Shown here: positions 38,859 to 49,985 of the stretch, in pieces | Layout: every line of letters begins with the position of its first letter | How positions within the stretch are numbered: the first letter of the stretch is position 1 | Source: Tachypleus tridentatus | Lineage: Eukaryota; Arthropoda; Merostomata; Xiphosura; Limulidae | Assembly: GCF_004210375.1 (NCBI RefSeq) | Contig: NC_134834.1 | Location: 97,778,170 to 97,842,169 of the forward strand | Length of the DNA: 64,000 nt | Direction: 5' to 3' | The notes under the pieces: model-generated | What the model was told of the DNA's origin: nothing | Database searches by the model: none | The model's input: only the letters and a program-made list of their open reading frames with translations | Program-made: the position numbers and the translations under genes

Positions 38859-40147
38859 TTAAATTTAGTTTTTACTACAGATACTATGCAGTTAGTGTAC
38901 TTTGTCTTTAGTAATGAAGAATTAGATGTAATAAAATGTATTGTTGTGTAGTGAGTTCAGAAATATGTGTAAAACAGATTATTTCATTACACCAAAAGTT
39001 CGGTTGGAATATACTCTTCATTATGACAATACATGAATTGTATTTCATATCAAAAACGACAGCAAACATCAATATCTCAATAAGACATAATATTGTAGAC
39101 TACAACAGACTTCAATATATATATATATAATATGATCGGTAGACTACAGCAGATCTAATTATACAAATAAAACATAATATTTTAGACTACAGCATACTTC
39201 AATATATATATATATATATAATATGATCGGTAGACTACAGCAGACTTCAATATATATATATATAATATGATCGGTAGACTACAGCAGACTTCAATATATA
39301 TATATATAATCGGTAGACTACAGCAGACTTCAATATATATATATATAATATGATCGGTAGACTACAGCAGACTTCAATATATATATATATAATCGGTAGA
39401 CTACAGCAGACTTCAATATATATATATATAATATGATCGGTAGACTACAGCAGATTTAATTATACAAATAAAACATGATATTGCAGACAACATCAGACTT
39501 CAACATGTCAATAAGAGATAATATTGTAGCCTATGACTGACCTTTATAACGCAATAAGACATGATATTATAGACTATGGCAGACCTAAATTTGTCAACAA
39601 GATATCATATTGTAGACTATGGCAGACTTCAATATGTCGATAACTTATGATATTTTAGATTATGGCAGATTTCATTATATGAATAAGACAAGATATTGTA
39701 AGCTATGGCAGACTTAAAAATTTCATGAATACATGATAATGGTAGACTTCAATATGTCAATAAGACATGATAATGGCAGACTTCAATATGTCAATAAGAC
39801 ATGATAGTGTAGACTACAGCAGATTTCAATATGACAATAAGACATAATATCTTAGAGTGTGGCAGACTCAGTAGGTCAATAAGACATGATATTGTAGACT
39901 ATAGCAGACTTTAGTATGTAAGTCAGTCATGCTATTGAAGACTATACCAGACTTCAATATGTATATATAAAACGTGATATAGTAGACTAAATCAGACTTC
40001 AATATGTCAATAACACATAATATTGTAGACTATGACGGACCTTTAAAATGCTATAAGACATGATATCGTAAACTAGAGCAGACTTCATTATATAGATAAG
40101 ACATAATATTGTGGACTATGGCAATTTCAAAATGTCAATAACAGATT

Positions 40148-40793
40148 AATCAGTGATGTCGGGAAAACCCACTTGTAGAGGAATATATATGTAAAAACGG
40201 CTCGTTTGGGTTGAGAAAATATTTTACGTAGAGGAGCGAACAACCAGGCACAAAACTGAGGTCTATACTATGTAAAATCTACACTGACAAACACCACACC
40301 AACATTATTTACAAAATACAATGTGATAACTGCCACGACTTCTATGTTGGAAAAACAAGTAGAAAAATGGAAACCAGATTCAAAGAACATAAAAAGTCAC
40401 CTTCACACGTTTTCAACACTGCAAATCAAATAAACACAACATAACCATAAAAAACACTCAAATACTAAATAAAGAAACAAACATAAACAAACGCAAAATT
40501 AAAGAAGCCTTACTTACACAACAACTTAAACCCAAAATAAACCAATATAAAGGAACGCCTTTATACCTATATTAATATAATAAAATAAATAAAATTATAT
40601 ATTCAAACATCTAATACCGCCCTCTACATTCCGACACTCAGTTACACAACCCCTTTCAAACATGTGGTCAGCTTCCGGTCAGTTACCTCTTTCTTTGTGA
40701 ACCTGACAATGACCGAAGAAGGTCGAAACGTTGTTCGCTCCTCTACGTAAAATATTTTCACAACCCAAACGAGCCGTTTTTACACATATATAT
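40148..40793 (+). mobile_element. Penelope-like element fragment with 54-bp inverted termini
   Basis: A 54-bp inverted repeat bounds the insert: 40191-40244 ('gtaaaaacggctcgtttggg' onward) and 40730-40783 (ending 'cgagccgtttttac'), with about one mismatch. Near the 3' end 'gaagaaggtcgaaacgttgt' is typical of PLE tails and resembles part of a hammerhead core (GAAAC), though I cannot confirm the fold. Between the termini lies a decayed GIY-YIG endonuclease reading. Near-perfect 12-bp repeats, 'caataacagatt' (40136-40147) and 'cagtaacagatt' (40794-40805), look like the target-site duplication. The copy is 5'-truncated and lacks any reverse transcriptase domain. Confidence 0.85.
40259..40575 (+). 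pseudogene. GIY-YIG endonuclease remnant of a Penelope-like element
   Basis: From about 40280 the plus strand reads NIIYKIQC, then FYVGKTSRKMETRFKEHKK. This matches the core of PLE GIY-YIG nucleases: the aromatic-glycine 'YVG' strand, then the conserved arginine and glutamate-histidine of the following helix. A single frame change near 40410 leads to the end of the protein, IKEALLTQQLKPKINQYKG then TPLYLY and a stop at 40573-40575. That tail is also PLE-like. The reverse transcriptase part is absent. Confidence 0.82.
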
Positions 40794-43293
40794 CAGTAAC
40801 AGATTGTATTGTAGAGAATAGCAGACTTCAATATGTCAATACGACATGATATTGTAGAATATACCAGATATCAATGTCAGTAAGACATGATATTGTAGAC
40901 TATAGCAGACTTCAGTATGCCAATAAGATATCATATTGTATACTATGCCAGACTGCAAAATGTCAGTAAGACACCATATTGTAAACTATGGCATACTTCA
41001 AAATGTCCATAAGACATGGTATATATGAACTTCAAAATTTCCATAAGACATGGTATATTAGACTATAACAGACTACAATATGTCTATAAGTCATGATATT
41101 GTAGATTACAACAGACTTCAATATGTGAATCACACATGATATTGTAGACGATGGCAGATTCAATATGTGAAAAAGATATGATATTGTAGTCTATGGCAGA
41201 CTTCAATATGTCAATCACACATGATATTGTAGATGATGGCAGATTCAATATGTGAAAAAGATATGATATTGTAGACTATGACAGAGTTTAATTTGTCAAT
41301 AAGACACGATATTGTAGACTATTGCAGACTTTAAAATATCAAAAAGACATGATGTTGTAGACTACCGCAGACTAAATATGTCAATAAGACATGATATTTT
41401 AGATTGTGGAAGACTTCATTATATAAATAAGACATAATATAGTAGATTATGGCAGTATTTTCAATATGTGAACAAAATATGATATAGTAGATTATGGCAG
41501 TATTTTCAATATGTGAACAAAATATGATATAGTAGATTATGGCAGTATTTTCAATATGTGAACAAAATATGATATAGTAGACTATGGCAGTATTTTCAAT
41601 ATGTGAACAAAATATGATATAGTAGATTATGGCAACCTTCAATATGCCAAAAAGACATGATATTGTAGGCTATGTGAAATTTCAATATGTTATTAAGATA
41701 TGATATTGTAGACTATGGCAAAGTCAATATGTCAATATCATATCTTAATAACATGATATTGTTGACTATGGCAAAGTCAATATGTCAATAAGACACGATA
41801 CTGTAGACTATGTCAGACTTCAATATGTCAATAAGATACGATATTACAGACTATGGCAGATTCAATGTGTGAATAAGATTTGATATTGTAAAATATGACA
41901 GACTTCAATATATTAATACGATATGATATTGTAGTTTATGTCAGACTTTTATATGTCAATAAGATACGATATTGTAGACAATAGCGGAATTTAATATGTC
42001 AGTAAGACATGATATTGTACACTATGACAGACCTTTAAAACGCAATAAGACATGGTATTGTAGACTATGGCAGACTCAATATGTGAATAAGATATAATTT
42101 TGTAGACTATTACAGATTCAATATGTCAATAAGATATGATATTGTAGACTACAGCACACTTCAATATATAAATAAGACAAGATATTTCAGATTATGTCAG
42201 ACTTTAATGTGTCAATAATACACGATGTTGTAGATTGTGGCATACTCAATTATGTTAATAAAACAAGACATTGTAGACTACAACAGACCTTTATATATAT
42301 ATAACACGATATTGTGGACTGCAGCAGACTTCAATGTACGAATAAGGCATGACATTGCAGATTGTGATAGACCCACAAAATGCAATAAGACATGATATTG
42401 TAGACTCGGGCAGACTTTAATACGCCAATAAGACAGGATATTGTAGACTAAAGCAGATTTCATTATATGAATAAGACATGATACTGTTGACTCTAATAAA
42501 TTTTGAAATGTCAGTAAGAGACTGTAACAGACTTCAATATGTCAATAAGACATGATATTGTAAACTAGTCTGATATTGTAGACTCAATATATCAATAAGA
42601 CATCATGTTTTAAGCTAGAGAATACTTCAAAATGTCAAAAAGACATGATATTGTAGACTGTGGCAGACTTCAATGTGTCAATAATACATGATATTGTAGA
42701 CTGTGGCAGACTTCTATATGTCAGTAAGACATGATATTGTAGACTGTGACAGACCCTAATATGTCAATAAGGCATAGTATCGTAGACTATGGTATACTTC
42801 AATTTATCAATAAGACATGATGTTGTCGACTACGGCAGAGTTCAATATATCATTAAGAGGTAGTACTGTAAGCTATGGGAAACTTAAATATGTCAGTAGT
42901 ATATGATATTCTACACTATGGCAGATATCAATATGCTATTATGCCATGATATTGTAAACTATGGCAGACTCTACTGACCAGTATTTGAATTTAAAACCAC
43001 GCCACTTTCAAATAACCTGATACAAATAACAGAAACTAATTATTTTAGCTAAATCAGTTCTATAACTATTGATTTTTAACATTCGAGAGGGGAATTTTCA
43101 TTATATAAATTTTATGAAAGGTGACAAGCATAGTTGACTAGATATCAGAAACTTGTGTTGTGATTGGATATTAACGTTAACAAGTGAATAATGATTTATT
43201 TAACTGTGTTATATACCTCTATGAGGAACTATTAACCACAGTTAAAGTGAGACTTGAAGTATAAATCACGATTGACGTAACAAATACATATTT

Positions 43294-43416
43294 CATTAAA
43301 ACAACAATAACTATCCATGATAAGAACATTAAAACAACAATAACTATCCATGATAAGAACATTAAAACAACAATAACTATCCATGATAAGAACATTAAAA
43401 CAACGATAAATAAGAA
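43294..43416. repeat. 33-bp tandem repeat, 3.7 copies
   Basis: Units begin 'cattaaaacaacaataacta' at 43294, 43327 and 43360, with a shortened copy at 43393. The unit length is a multiple of 3, which keeps a minus-strand frame open. Confidence 0.9.
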
Positions 43417-43614
43417 ATGTTCGATAAAAGATTGTTTTCATGTTGTAAGCTGACCCTTCTATCCCGTTTATGTGCGAAGAGCCGTTATCCCTGTAAAACT
43501 GTATTCTTTGGAATACTCCTCATGACGTAGTAAAAGTATAACATCACGCAAATATACCAGTACATCATTTAACAAGATATTATATACATGTATATATGAA
43601 GCGTTATAATACTG

Positions 43615-43735
43615 TGAAACTGTTTGTTTCAAGAAACTCAAATGGCACAAACTATAAAATATTGTTAAACTGTTTCTGTGCCACCACGTGCACAAACTAT
43701 ATAATGTTGTTAAACTGTTTCTGTGCCACCACGTT
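43615..43735. repeat. About 59-bp tandem duplication
   Basis: The phrase 'gttaaactgtttctgtgcca' then 'ccacgt' occurs twice, about 59 bp apart. A more diverged third copy with 'aaactgtttgtttcaag' lies upstream. Confidence 0.75.
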
Positions 43736-44199
43736 CGTGAATTTAAATAATTTGTTTTAACCTACAACGACCTTTCATCTATAACAAAGTTGAATAAGAC
43801 GACGCATGACTGCAGTAATACATTGTTCAATAAAACAAATAAATAAATGCGTTGTATTTGGTTTGAATTATTATTACTAGTTTTGACAACTCGATAAATA
43901 AACAGGTACTCTGTTAAACACTGACAAAGTGACAACGATAACCAGTTAGTAGCGCCACAAGAGCTCTCTTGTTTACTGGGTAATATTTCCATGAGTTTAG
44001 CCTCGTTCTAGGCTCTTTGTACAGCTGGACACGAACCTTCACGTTAGTCGTGAGGTATTAATATACATGTGAACGTATCACATAAGTATGTAACTGTACT
44101 AATTGGGCGATATCAGGTGCTTTATTTTTTGTTATTAATTTTTTCTAAAACATATTTTTCCAGTTTTCATTCTTTCTACACAACGAATACAATTGGCAG

Positions 44200-44292
44200 G
44201 TCATTGATCGTATCTAGGAGATTTCTGAGTCTGCGCCAAAGGAATGAATTGCCCAGAGACCTTGCAGCCCAGTTGATAGCAACACGTTCATA
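44200..44292 (+). pseudogene. Possible Tc1-like transposase fragment
   Basis: The end of a 74-codon frame reads SRRFLSLRQRNELPRDLAAQ, then LIAT. This resembles the second helix-turn-helix region of some Tc1-type transposases ('arginine-rich stretch, then RDLAxxL'). Nothing on either side extends the match, and no terminal inverted repeats were found. It may be a small deleted copy. Confidence 0.35.
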
Positions 44293-45114
44293 ATTTAGGC
44301 TGTTCACTTGGGTGATCCGGAAGTTGCTAGAAGTAAATAATAAATTAGGTTATGTCTGTTCTTGACTTATGAAGCTTTCATCGTTTCAAGTGACGAGAAG
44401 CCTCAAAAGAAGAGGCTGAAACCCTGACTACGAAATCTCTTTCTTTCCACAACCTAGCAACCAGTTGTTTTTGTTGTACTGAAGGTAAAGGAACCTATGA
44501 TATTTTTCTTGTTAATCAATGTATATTTAATTAATAGTTCCTAAGTCATAGTACAGCTTATACCATGCAGTTTATGTTTAGTATATCAAACTTAACTTGA
44601 TACCAACTAAAATATTTCTTCCCATTGTTGATTAATTTGATCTTTCTTTTGTTTTATACAAAGGTTATTCTGCATTTTGGTTGTAACAATTAAAACGATA
44701 CATTGTACTTATTTAAAACGTACGAATAATGCAGCGATGCAGTTTGTTTCTTATCAGGTAAATAATTCCCGAACTGCAGAAGTTCAATGTATGGTGTGAC
44801 CAGTGACAGCTGGCCAAAATAAAATATTCCATACTGTTAGTGCTAGTACATTTTCTAATTTTACACAAAATCTGTCGAAGTTGACATATCAATACGACAG
44901 AACTAAAACACTGACGAAGTCTTTTCTTTGTTTACTACGAATTTATTTAAGAAATTTAAGGATCAATCCTGAGCTAAAAAATGCATTTTATTTTATCTTA
45001 TTCCAATTACTTCCCTCCCTTCAAAATTACCATCGTCCTATTTATGACCTTCTTCGTGTAGTTTGTATTTGCTAATGTTCACCTTGCGTGTCTAATGCCT
45101 CGCAGAGAAAAATA

Positions 45115-46157
45115 AAAAGATCATTTTTACAAGGAATTGGTTCTGAGAGCGAGACTAGGAGTTTCAAAATGCTGCTGTAATAACAAAGAATTGGTTTTGG
45201 GGACGAGGCTAGTTTGAAAAATGTTAGCCTCGAGATAAACAACTGGTTCTTAGTACGAGGCTAGAAATGTTTCAAATGTTACTTTTTCATATAATTGTTT
45301 TTCGGACAGGGCTAGATGTTTTTAAAATGTTACTGTCATAACGATGGTTTGTATTTGGGGACGAGGCTAGATACACAACTGGTTCTTAGTACAAGGCTAA
45401 AAACGTTAATGTCATTACATAGTTAGTTTAGCGGATGATGCTGTGAATGTTACTGTCATAATAGAGAACTGTTTTTTAGGGCGAAAGTGGATGCTTTAAT
45501 AATGTTACTATCGTATCTATTAACTGGTTTGCCGGACGAGGATAAATGATTTAACAGTATTACTGTGATAACACGTAACTGATTCTGGGGCGAGGATAGA
45601 TGATTTAACAATATTACTGTGATAGCACGTAACTGATTCTTGGGCGAGGATAGATGATTTAACAATGTTACTGTGATAACACATAACTGATTCTGGGGTG
45701 AGGATAGATGATTTAACAAAGTTACTGTGATAAGACGTAACTGATTCTGGGGCGAGGATAGATGATTTAACAGTATTACTGTGATAAGACGTAACTAATT
45801 CTGGGGCAAGGATAGATGATTTAACAGTATTACTGTGATAACATGTAACTGATTCTGGGACGAGGATAGATGATTTAACATTGTTACTGTGATAACACGT
45901 AACTGATTCTGGGGCGAGGATATATGATTTAACAATGTTACTGTGATAACACGTAACTGATTCTGGGGCGAGGACAGATGATTTAACAGTATTACTGTGA
46001 TAACACGTAACTGATTCTTGGGCGAGGATAGATGATTTAACAGTATTACTGTGATAACATGTAACTGATTTAGGGGCGAGGATAGATGATTTAACAATGT
46101 TACTGTGATAACACGTAACTGATTTTGGGGCGAGGATATATGAGTTAACAATGTGAC
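45115..46157. repeat. 54-bp minisatellite upstream of the gene, old half then homogenised half
   Basis: Units read 'gataacacgtaactgattct' then 'ggggcgaggatagatgattt' and 'aacaatgttactgt'. About 13 similar copies fill 45440-46157. Upstream (45115-45440) the same motif persists in strongly diverged form ('ggacgaggctag', 'aatgttactgtcata'). Because 54 is a multiple of 3, minus-strand frames stay open as 18-residue repeats (LLNHLSSPQNQLRVITVI). These have no other sign of coding. The array ends about 300 bp before the putative splice acceptor of the gene. Confidence 0.94.
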
Positions 46158-46456
46158 TCCTCTCCCATTAGTTTGTACTAATTAAAATATTCCAGTTTCA
46201 TTTCTTAATTTTTAAAATAACAAATGCGTGTTTAATTTGTTCTTAAATGTGATTATGAGTGATTTATGAAACTCATTAAAAATACTTTGTATTTTAATAC
46301 AAATCAAAACGGTTAGGCGTCACTGCGTTTAATTTATTTGACGGTTAATTCGAAACAGTTGTTAACACGTAAGTCACACTAAAGGTCACCGAAACGCAAA
46401 TAATAATTTTATACAGTTTATTGTAATTCATAAAACGTTTTATGTTCTTTTATTTC

Positions 46457-46458
46457 AG
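46457..46458 (+). promoter_or_regulatory. Putative 3' splice site for a 5' UTR exon
   Basis: A pyrimidine-rich run 'tgttcttttatttcag' ends in AG here, 384 bp before the start codon of the TMEM200-like frame. Vertebrate TMEM200 genes keep the coding region in one exon after non-coding exons, so a 5' UTR exon starting at 46459 is plausible. It is inferred only from the acceptor motif. Confidence 0.45.
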
Positions 46459-46842
46459 GGAAGTGACCCAGCCAATGATTTTCAAATTAGGCAAAGAACA
46501 GTTATTAATTTATAGTTTCGTAATAAACAATGTAGTTCACTTTTGAAGAACCTTGTGACAAAATCAATTCAAATCGATATGAAGGATGTGGTAAAGTTAA
46601 AAAAAAAATGTAGTCGATCTACTAAGTATCGATCAAGTAATGATTAGAAAAACGACAATCAATGTTATTTATAAAACGAGCTCAGAAACATCGGATGTTT
46701 CAAATAAGGTTTAACATTGGTTTTACCAAAATAACTGAATAATCCTGTTGGTGCACCAATAATTCTGGCTGAAGATGCAAGAAAAGAAGCAGATCGGGAT
46801 GATAATCAGTGTTTGACAGCAGATTTGAAGTAATGCAATAAT

Positions 46843-48489
46843 ATGAGTTCTTCTAACGGACGTGATCTTTCTGGTTCGGGAGACTTGATTCGTTTCGAAG
46901 ATGATTCTGACAAGAAATTGAAGAGTTCAGAGATAGTTAAACCTGTAAAAAATGGTATTACTGGTTCTCGTAATCAGAAGAAAGATGACAATCATACCGT
47001 CCTTTTCTTAGAGAATAACCCTACCATTTCATTGAAACAAGTTAATAAAACTCACGAACAAAAGCATGGGCTTTCTGAGAATCACATATCAGTCGTTAGA
47101 CCAAATGTTACAATTTTATGGAGTTTTAACGCAGTTCGAGGAAAGGTGACTAACCACTGTATATGGTCAGCTTGTAAAGCTCTGACCTTTGGCATATTAT
47201 TTATTTTGTTAGGGACTGGAATGGCCGTTTTAGGATTTTACTCAACTCATCCAATTGAAGAAAGGAAAGAAAACAGAACGAAGATTGTAGAAAACTTTAG
47301 TCGATCGTATAAACTCACCAGTATGACGTATATAGGTCCGGCGGTTATGGGTGTTGGAGGGATTATAATTGTTGCCACGTGCGTATTGGTCTTTGAAGCG
47401 CGTGACACTGCAGCCAAAGTAATCCCTCTTTGGCTGTGGCCAACTCATGACCACAGGATTCTAGCAGTTGGAAGTCATGTGACCAAGAACACAACCTCCT
47501 GGGAAGTATTTCATGCTCGGCCGAAGAGCGTAACAGGACGAAATACAGACGCATTTGGTTTCAATACTTCATTGAAAGTATCTAGTAATGACAACCAGAC
47601 GCAGGTTCTTGACCACTCCGTTCATCCGTGTCTTAATAGGTCGCTGGCTAACTGGTCAGACGATAAGAAAGCGAATTTTCAACGGCTTCAAATGTCACAC
47701 CTAACTAGGTCTAATCGAAAGAATCCAAAAGGCCAGTGTTTGGACGTGATAGCTGCAAAAAATATTGATAGTGACCATTTACGTGCTCAGTTTTGGAACA
47801 GGTCAAAGATTAGATACCAATACGACACAGAGGCGAAGACACTTTCGTGTTATGTGGAGAAAAGTCCACGTAAGTGCACTTCAGAACCAAATATAAATGA
47901 AGTCTTTCAATCCACGGATGCTGTTTGGGCAGATGAAAATGAAATATTTGACATTAAGAGCTCTTTCTTTCCCGGAAAGATGACTCTTCATCCGGTCAAT
48001 CCCAACCAACAATGTTTGCCTAACGTTCCTCATGCAATTTTAAAAGTTCACAAAGCTAATAGAGTGTCTAATGAAACTGTTCCTATTTGGTCCAAAGGTT
48101 CAGATAGGTTCGATTTTAGGCATTTTTACAACACGTTTCAAAAGACGTCAATTGTAGGTGACGCACTCTCTCCGCAGACGAGTCGAAGAAAGTCCTCTCG
48201 TCGAAAAGGAAACCGAACCAAAACTAACAGTGACAAAAGAAGGGAAGTAAAAGGGAAACACCAGAAAAAGACGAGAGCAGAGAGCTCTTACCAGGACCAC
48301 CAGTTGTGCTATAAATCAGCCGACAGGCGTCACTCATTATGGTTAACCAAAAGTCCAATATCCTCGTGCTGTGAGGACTCAAGCAGCCAATCAACGTCTA
48401 CGGAATATTTGCTTCGGCGGCAGAAGGATAAATCCTCGTTATATGGAAGTTTTCTTAAGATATTTACTAAGAAAATCCGAGAATACTAA
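46843..48489 (+). CDS. TMEM200-like two-pass membrane protein, 548 aa
   Basis: The frame opens at ATG 46843 with A at -3; an in-frame stop lies only four codons upstream, so no longer start in this exon is possible. The first ~95 residues are polar. RGK (99-101) precedes membrane segment 1 (about 110-133, ending GMAVLGFYSTHP). A short loop has N-glycosylation sites NRT (144-146) and NFS (151-153). Segment 2 (about 162-185) starts GPAVMGVGG and is followed by FEARD. RGK, the MAVLG end of segment 1 and the GPxxMGxG start of segment 2 are the hallmarks I recall for the TMEM200 family, whose function is poorly known. The long C-terminal tail (about 350 aa) is probably cytosolic, with a basic stretch (about 445-480) and serine-rich segments. 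The length fits the family. Codon use and complexity differ sharply from the surrounding repeats, and no intron interrupts it. Confidence 0.8.
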   Translation: MSSSNGRDLSGSGDLIRFEDDSDKKLKSSEIVKPVKNGITGSRNQKKDDNHTVLFLENNPTISLKQVNKTHEQKHGLSENHISVVRPNVTILWSFNAVRGKVTNHCIWSACKALTFGILFILLGTGMAVLGFYSTHPIEERKENRTKIVENFSRSYKLTSMTYIGPAVMGVGGIIIVATCVLVFEARDTAAKVIPLWLWPTHDHRILAVGSHVTKNTTSWEVFHARPKSVTGRNTDAFGFNTSLKVSSNDNQTQVLDHSVHPCLNRSLANWSDDKKANFQRLQMSHLTRSNRKNPKGQCLDVIAAKNIDSDHLRAQFWNRSKIRYQYDTEAKTLSCYVEKSPRKCTSEPNINEVFQSTDAVWADENEIFDIKSSFFPGKMTLHPVNPNQQCLPNVPHAILKVHKANRVSNETVPIWSKGSDRFDFRHFYNTFQKTSIVGDALSPQTSRRKSSRRKGNRTKTNSDKRREVKGKHQKKTRAESSYQDHQLCYKSADRRHSLWLTKSPISSCCEDSSSQSTSTEYLLRRQKDKSSLYGSFLKIFTKKIREY

Positions 48490-48581
48490 TGTATTTTATA
48501 AACGCAATTTTAGTACTATGACGTAACCGCTAAATACAGTTATATCTTTTTTCCGCTAGATGTCGTTGTTTCTGGTTTCTT

Positions 48582-48587
48582 AATAAA
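48582..48587 (+). promoter_or_regulatory. Polyadenylation signal AATAAA of the TMEM200-like gene
   Basis: The hexamer lies 93 bp after the stop codon. Two more occur at 48669-48674 and near 48749, so the exact 3' end is uncertain. Confidence 0.55.
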
Positions 48588-48767
48588 GAAAAACACTATA
48601 TTTGCTATACCTACTATTTAATTTTTTATTCGTTTAATACTGTGAAATGTGGTGTTTGTTTTTTATAAAATAAAATGCCAGATGAAAAGATAAAACAATT
48701 TTAGTAACTTAAGACTAATGGCCAACTACTGATAAAAAGTAAAGGTTAAATAAAAACAACAATCTGT

Positions 48768-48887
48768 GTTCTAAAGATGGCTGTTATGGATACTGAAACT
48801 TTTATTAAAATAAAGTACAGAACAATGTTTCGACCTTCTGGAATCATCTTCTAAAGTTTTAATACCCATACCAGCCATCTTTGGAAT
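48768..48887 (-). mobile_element. Hairpin-ended fragment resembling a PLE tail
   Basis: Imperfect inverted repeats of ~33 bp, 48768-48802 ('ctaaagatggctgttatgga') and 48853-48887 ('acccataccagccatctttg'), bound the element. The minus strand between them reads 'agaaggtcgaaacattgttc', the same core as in the PLE insertion at 40.7 kb ('agaaggtcgaaacgttgttc'). The fragment lies just downstream of the gene. It has no coding remnant, so it may be a short non-autonomous PLE derivative or a hammerhead-bearing terminal piece. Confidence 0.6.
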
Positions 48888-49258
48888 ACATTTTTACTTC
48901 AAGTAGGTTTCTCGTCATCATGAGTGTCATCGTCTGGTGAATCACTGTCGTATCATAAAACGCCAATTAAGGATGTTTTCAATATGTAATTAAGGTCACC
49001 ATGACAACAAAAATAAACAACGTAGGCTTACGTGTTCAGTGATATTATTATTTTCTATGATGTGCAGTAATTTGAAAATGTTTCTTTTCGTCTTACAAGT
49101 TTATCAGTTTGTGAAAGAAACGTTTTTCTTCCCGATGTAATGTCATAATATTTTCAACAAATTCTGTAATGCATAAATAACCTGGCCGTACAATGAATAC
49201 TGTACACAGGAAAAGAAATGACAGAAGATAAATCACCAAGATATTTCGTATTTGCTGC
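48888..49258. other. Spacer downstream of the gene, no gene seen
   Basis: Nothing recognisable between the hairpin element and the next SINE. Confidence 0.5.
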
Positions 49259-49381
49259 CCCTCGCTAGTACAGCGGTATGTATTCGGATTTACAACGCTA
49301 AAATCAGGGGTTCGATTCCCCTTGGTGGGCTCCGCAGATAGCCCGATGTGGCTTTGTTATAAGAACACACACACTCATCCT
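49259..49381 (+). mobile_element. Short tRNA-derived SINE (family S)
   Basis: The A box 'tagtacagcgg' and B box 'ggttcgattcc' are intact. The body 'cagatagcccgatgtggctt' and tail 'aagaacacacacactcatcc' match the copy at 3150. Flanks 'tatttgctgc' (49249-49258) and 'tattcgctgc' (49382-49391) form a 10-bp duplication with one mismatch. Confidence 0.9.
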
Positions 49382-49953
49382 TATTCGCTGCTGACACTGT
49401 AACTAAATCATCCTTCGCTATGACGTCAGCGGCCAGCAATAGTCAGATTATTAAACTTCATAAATTGTGTTGAAAACTGAGCTTATGTGGATTTTCTCTC
49501 AGAAAACCCCAAGTGAAGTCTTGTCTAGTATGCGTTATATCAGTCTTTCGGTCGTCCGCCAAACATGCGATAAAGTCTGTGTTCAATGAATGTTTAGATG
49601 ACTTCCAATAAAGAAGGAATCCATGTTTGACAGTAGAGCGAATATTCAGTCTTTTAATGGACAAAATTTGTTTTTTTTTAAGTTGTATCTCATTCGCTAT
49701 TTTGTTGTTTGGACCAAAACGAATGTGTAACTGATGACTTCATAATATGTTTATTGTAGATGTTGGGGGGAGGTGTACTACAATCAATGTCTTCGTTTTT
49801 CTGCAGCGAAAATGTTTCAGTGTAAGTTTGTGCGCCCCTAGTGATAGCTATGGTTACTAATAACGCTAAAATCCGGAGCTGAATTCATGCAGTGGGTACG
49901 ATGTTAAATTATTATATATTTTTTTTGTATTAGTACTTATAAAAATGCCAAAA
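49382..49953. other. AT-rich spacer, no gene seen
   Basis: A 68-codon minus-strand frame (49458-49664) has no recognisable domain. Nothing else stands out. Confidence 0.5.
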
Positions 49954-49985
49954 TACAGTCATGTGAAAAAATTAGGGCACCCTAA

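Larger units (their letters stand above)
39053..42970. repeat. Old 43-bp satellite, about 75 diverged copies, interrupted by a PLE
   Basis: The unit is about 43 bp: 'gacatgatattgtagactat' then 'ggcagacttcaatatgtcaa' and 'taa'. Most copies differ at several positions, so the array is old. Exceptions are locally amplified blocks: a TA-rich variant with 'gatcggtagactacagcag' at about 39110-39450, and four near-identical copies with 'atggcagtattttcaatatg' at about 41450-41640. A Penelope-like insertion occupies 40148-40793 and the array continues on both sides. Confidence 0.93.
42971..45114. other. Spacer with small repeats and a possible Tc1 fragment
   Basis: The stretch contains a 33-bp minisatellite at 43294-43416 and a ~59-bp duplication near 43615-43735. 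A short open frame at 44069-44293 has a C-terminal half that reads like a piece of a Tc1-type transposase. Minus-strand frames at 43468-43992 are unrecognised. No functional gene is convincing. Confidence 0.45.

Noticed and set aside
45456..46151. Minus-strand frames of 87 and 118 codons with leucine- and asparagine-rich repeats
   Set aside because: These are by-products of the 54-bp minisatellite; the frame ends where the array changes register.
47242..47554. Minus-strand open frames within the TMEM200-like gene
   Set aside because: They are shadows of the plus-strand coding sequence, without domains or start context.
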